A DNA stretch of 9,014 nucleotides, taken from the NCBI GenBank assembly GCA_023260175.1, contig JALQWD010000196.1, forward strand, positions 1-9,014, read 5' to 3'. Origin of the DNA: Candidatus Nanopelagicaceae bacterium. Its GTDB lineage: Bacteria > Actinomycetota > Actinomycetes > Nanopelagicales > Nanopelagicaceae. Below, in pieces: positions 8,902 to 9,014 of this stretch (within the stretch, counting starts at the first letter, position 1; the number at the start of each line of letters is the position of its first letter). A model generated the notes under the pieces. The model was not told where the DNA came from. It did no database searches and was given only the letters and a program-made list of their open reading frames with translations. Made by a program: the position numbers and the translations under genes.

Positions 8902-9014
8902 ATGCTTCAGGCCGATCCACGTTATCTCGGCGCCATTCCAACCGAAGAGGGAACCAACTTCTCTATCTGGGCGGAGGCTGCCGACGCGGTTGAGGTCTGC
9001 CTATTTGATGAGGT
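8902..9014 (+). CDS. glgX: Glycogen debranching enzyme GlgX-like, first 37 codons (partial)
   Basis: The ATG at 8902 opens a frame running off the right edge. The residues LGAIPTEEGTNFSIWAEAAD (9-28) and AVEVCLFDE (29-37) match the N-terminal carbohydrate-binding module (CBM48/isoamylase N) of glycosyl hydrolase family 13 enzymes. The G-T-N-F pattern followed by a VE-x-CLFD is most typical of GlgX, which removes alpha-1,6 branches during glycogen breakdown. TreZ (malto-oligosyltrehalose trehalohydrolase) or another GH13 enzyme remains possible because the catalytic domain is outside the window. This fragment is visibly richer in G and C (about 57% by hand count) than the minus-strand genes, but it is too short to argue transfer. 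No strong Shine-Dalgarno is seen; an AGGG at 8885-8888 is rather far from the ATG. Confidence 0.8.
   Translation, partial: MLQADPRYLGAIPTEEGTNFSIWAEAADAVEVCLFDE

Overview
The window reads as an ordinary, gene-dense chromosomal segment of an actinobacterium. The gene order (etfB-etfA-cysteine desulfurase-mnmA-ligA, then nadD-rsfS-histidine phosphatase) matches known actinobacterial neighbourhoods, and the MnmA has the actinobacterial-type Gly-Cys-Cys-Thr-Ile-Glu-Asp stretch. Base composition is moderate to AT-leaning and intergenic gaps are very small, with three visible ATGA overlaps in the first part of the cluster and another at rsfS/phosphatase. I infer a streamlined low-GC actinobacterium such as the freshwater acI/Nanopelagicales group. 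That assignment is inference.

Layout, right to left, all on the minus strand from 8821 down to the left edge: etfB (GTG start), etfA, a NifS/IscS-type cysteine desulfurase, mnmA, ligA, a 38-residue membrane peptide, nadD, rsfS, a GpgP-like histidine phosphatase, tRNA-Ala(GGC) and the 5' half of leuS. At the right edge, an 80-bp divergent region (8822-8901) separates etfB from the first codons of a glycogen-debranching-type gene (glgX-like) on the plus strand. No stretch above 300 bases lacks a gene. I see no CRISPR array, insertion sequence, transposase, phage gene or obvious factor-independent terminator.

Functionally the genes are housekeeping. EtfBA carries electrons from flavin dehydrogenases. 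The desulfurase supplies sulfur to MnmA for 2-thiolation of tRNA wobble uridine. NadD makes the dinucleotide leading to NAD, which LigA consumes as its adenylate donor. RsfS silences ribosomes under starvation. tRNA-Ala and LeuS belong to translation.

The points worth a second look are small. (1) The leuS frame ends at 5-7 just after a run of five G at 25-29, and another frame continues more plausibly. (2) nadD has no ATG, GTG or TTG upstream of its catalytic motif. (3) Three genes without a clear Shine-Dalgarno (etfB, desulfurase, small ORF) each have a TAnnnT hexamer exactly 6 nt before the start codon, suggesting leaderless transcripts and internal promoters. (4) A 12-bp perfect palindrome overlaps the putative etfB -10. 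(5) A previously unlisted 38-aa membrane ORF fills the ligA-nadD gap. I found no convincing new multi-gene system.
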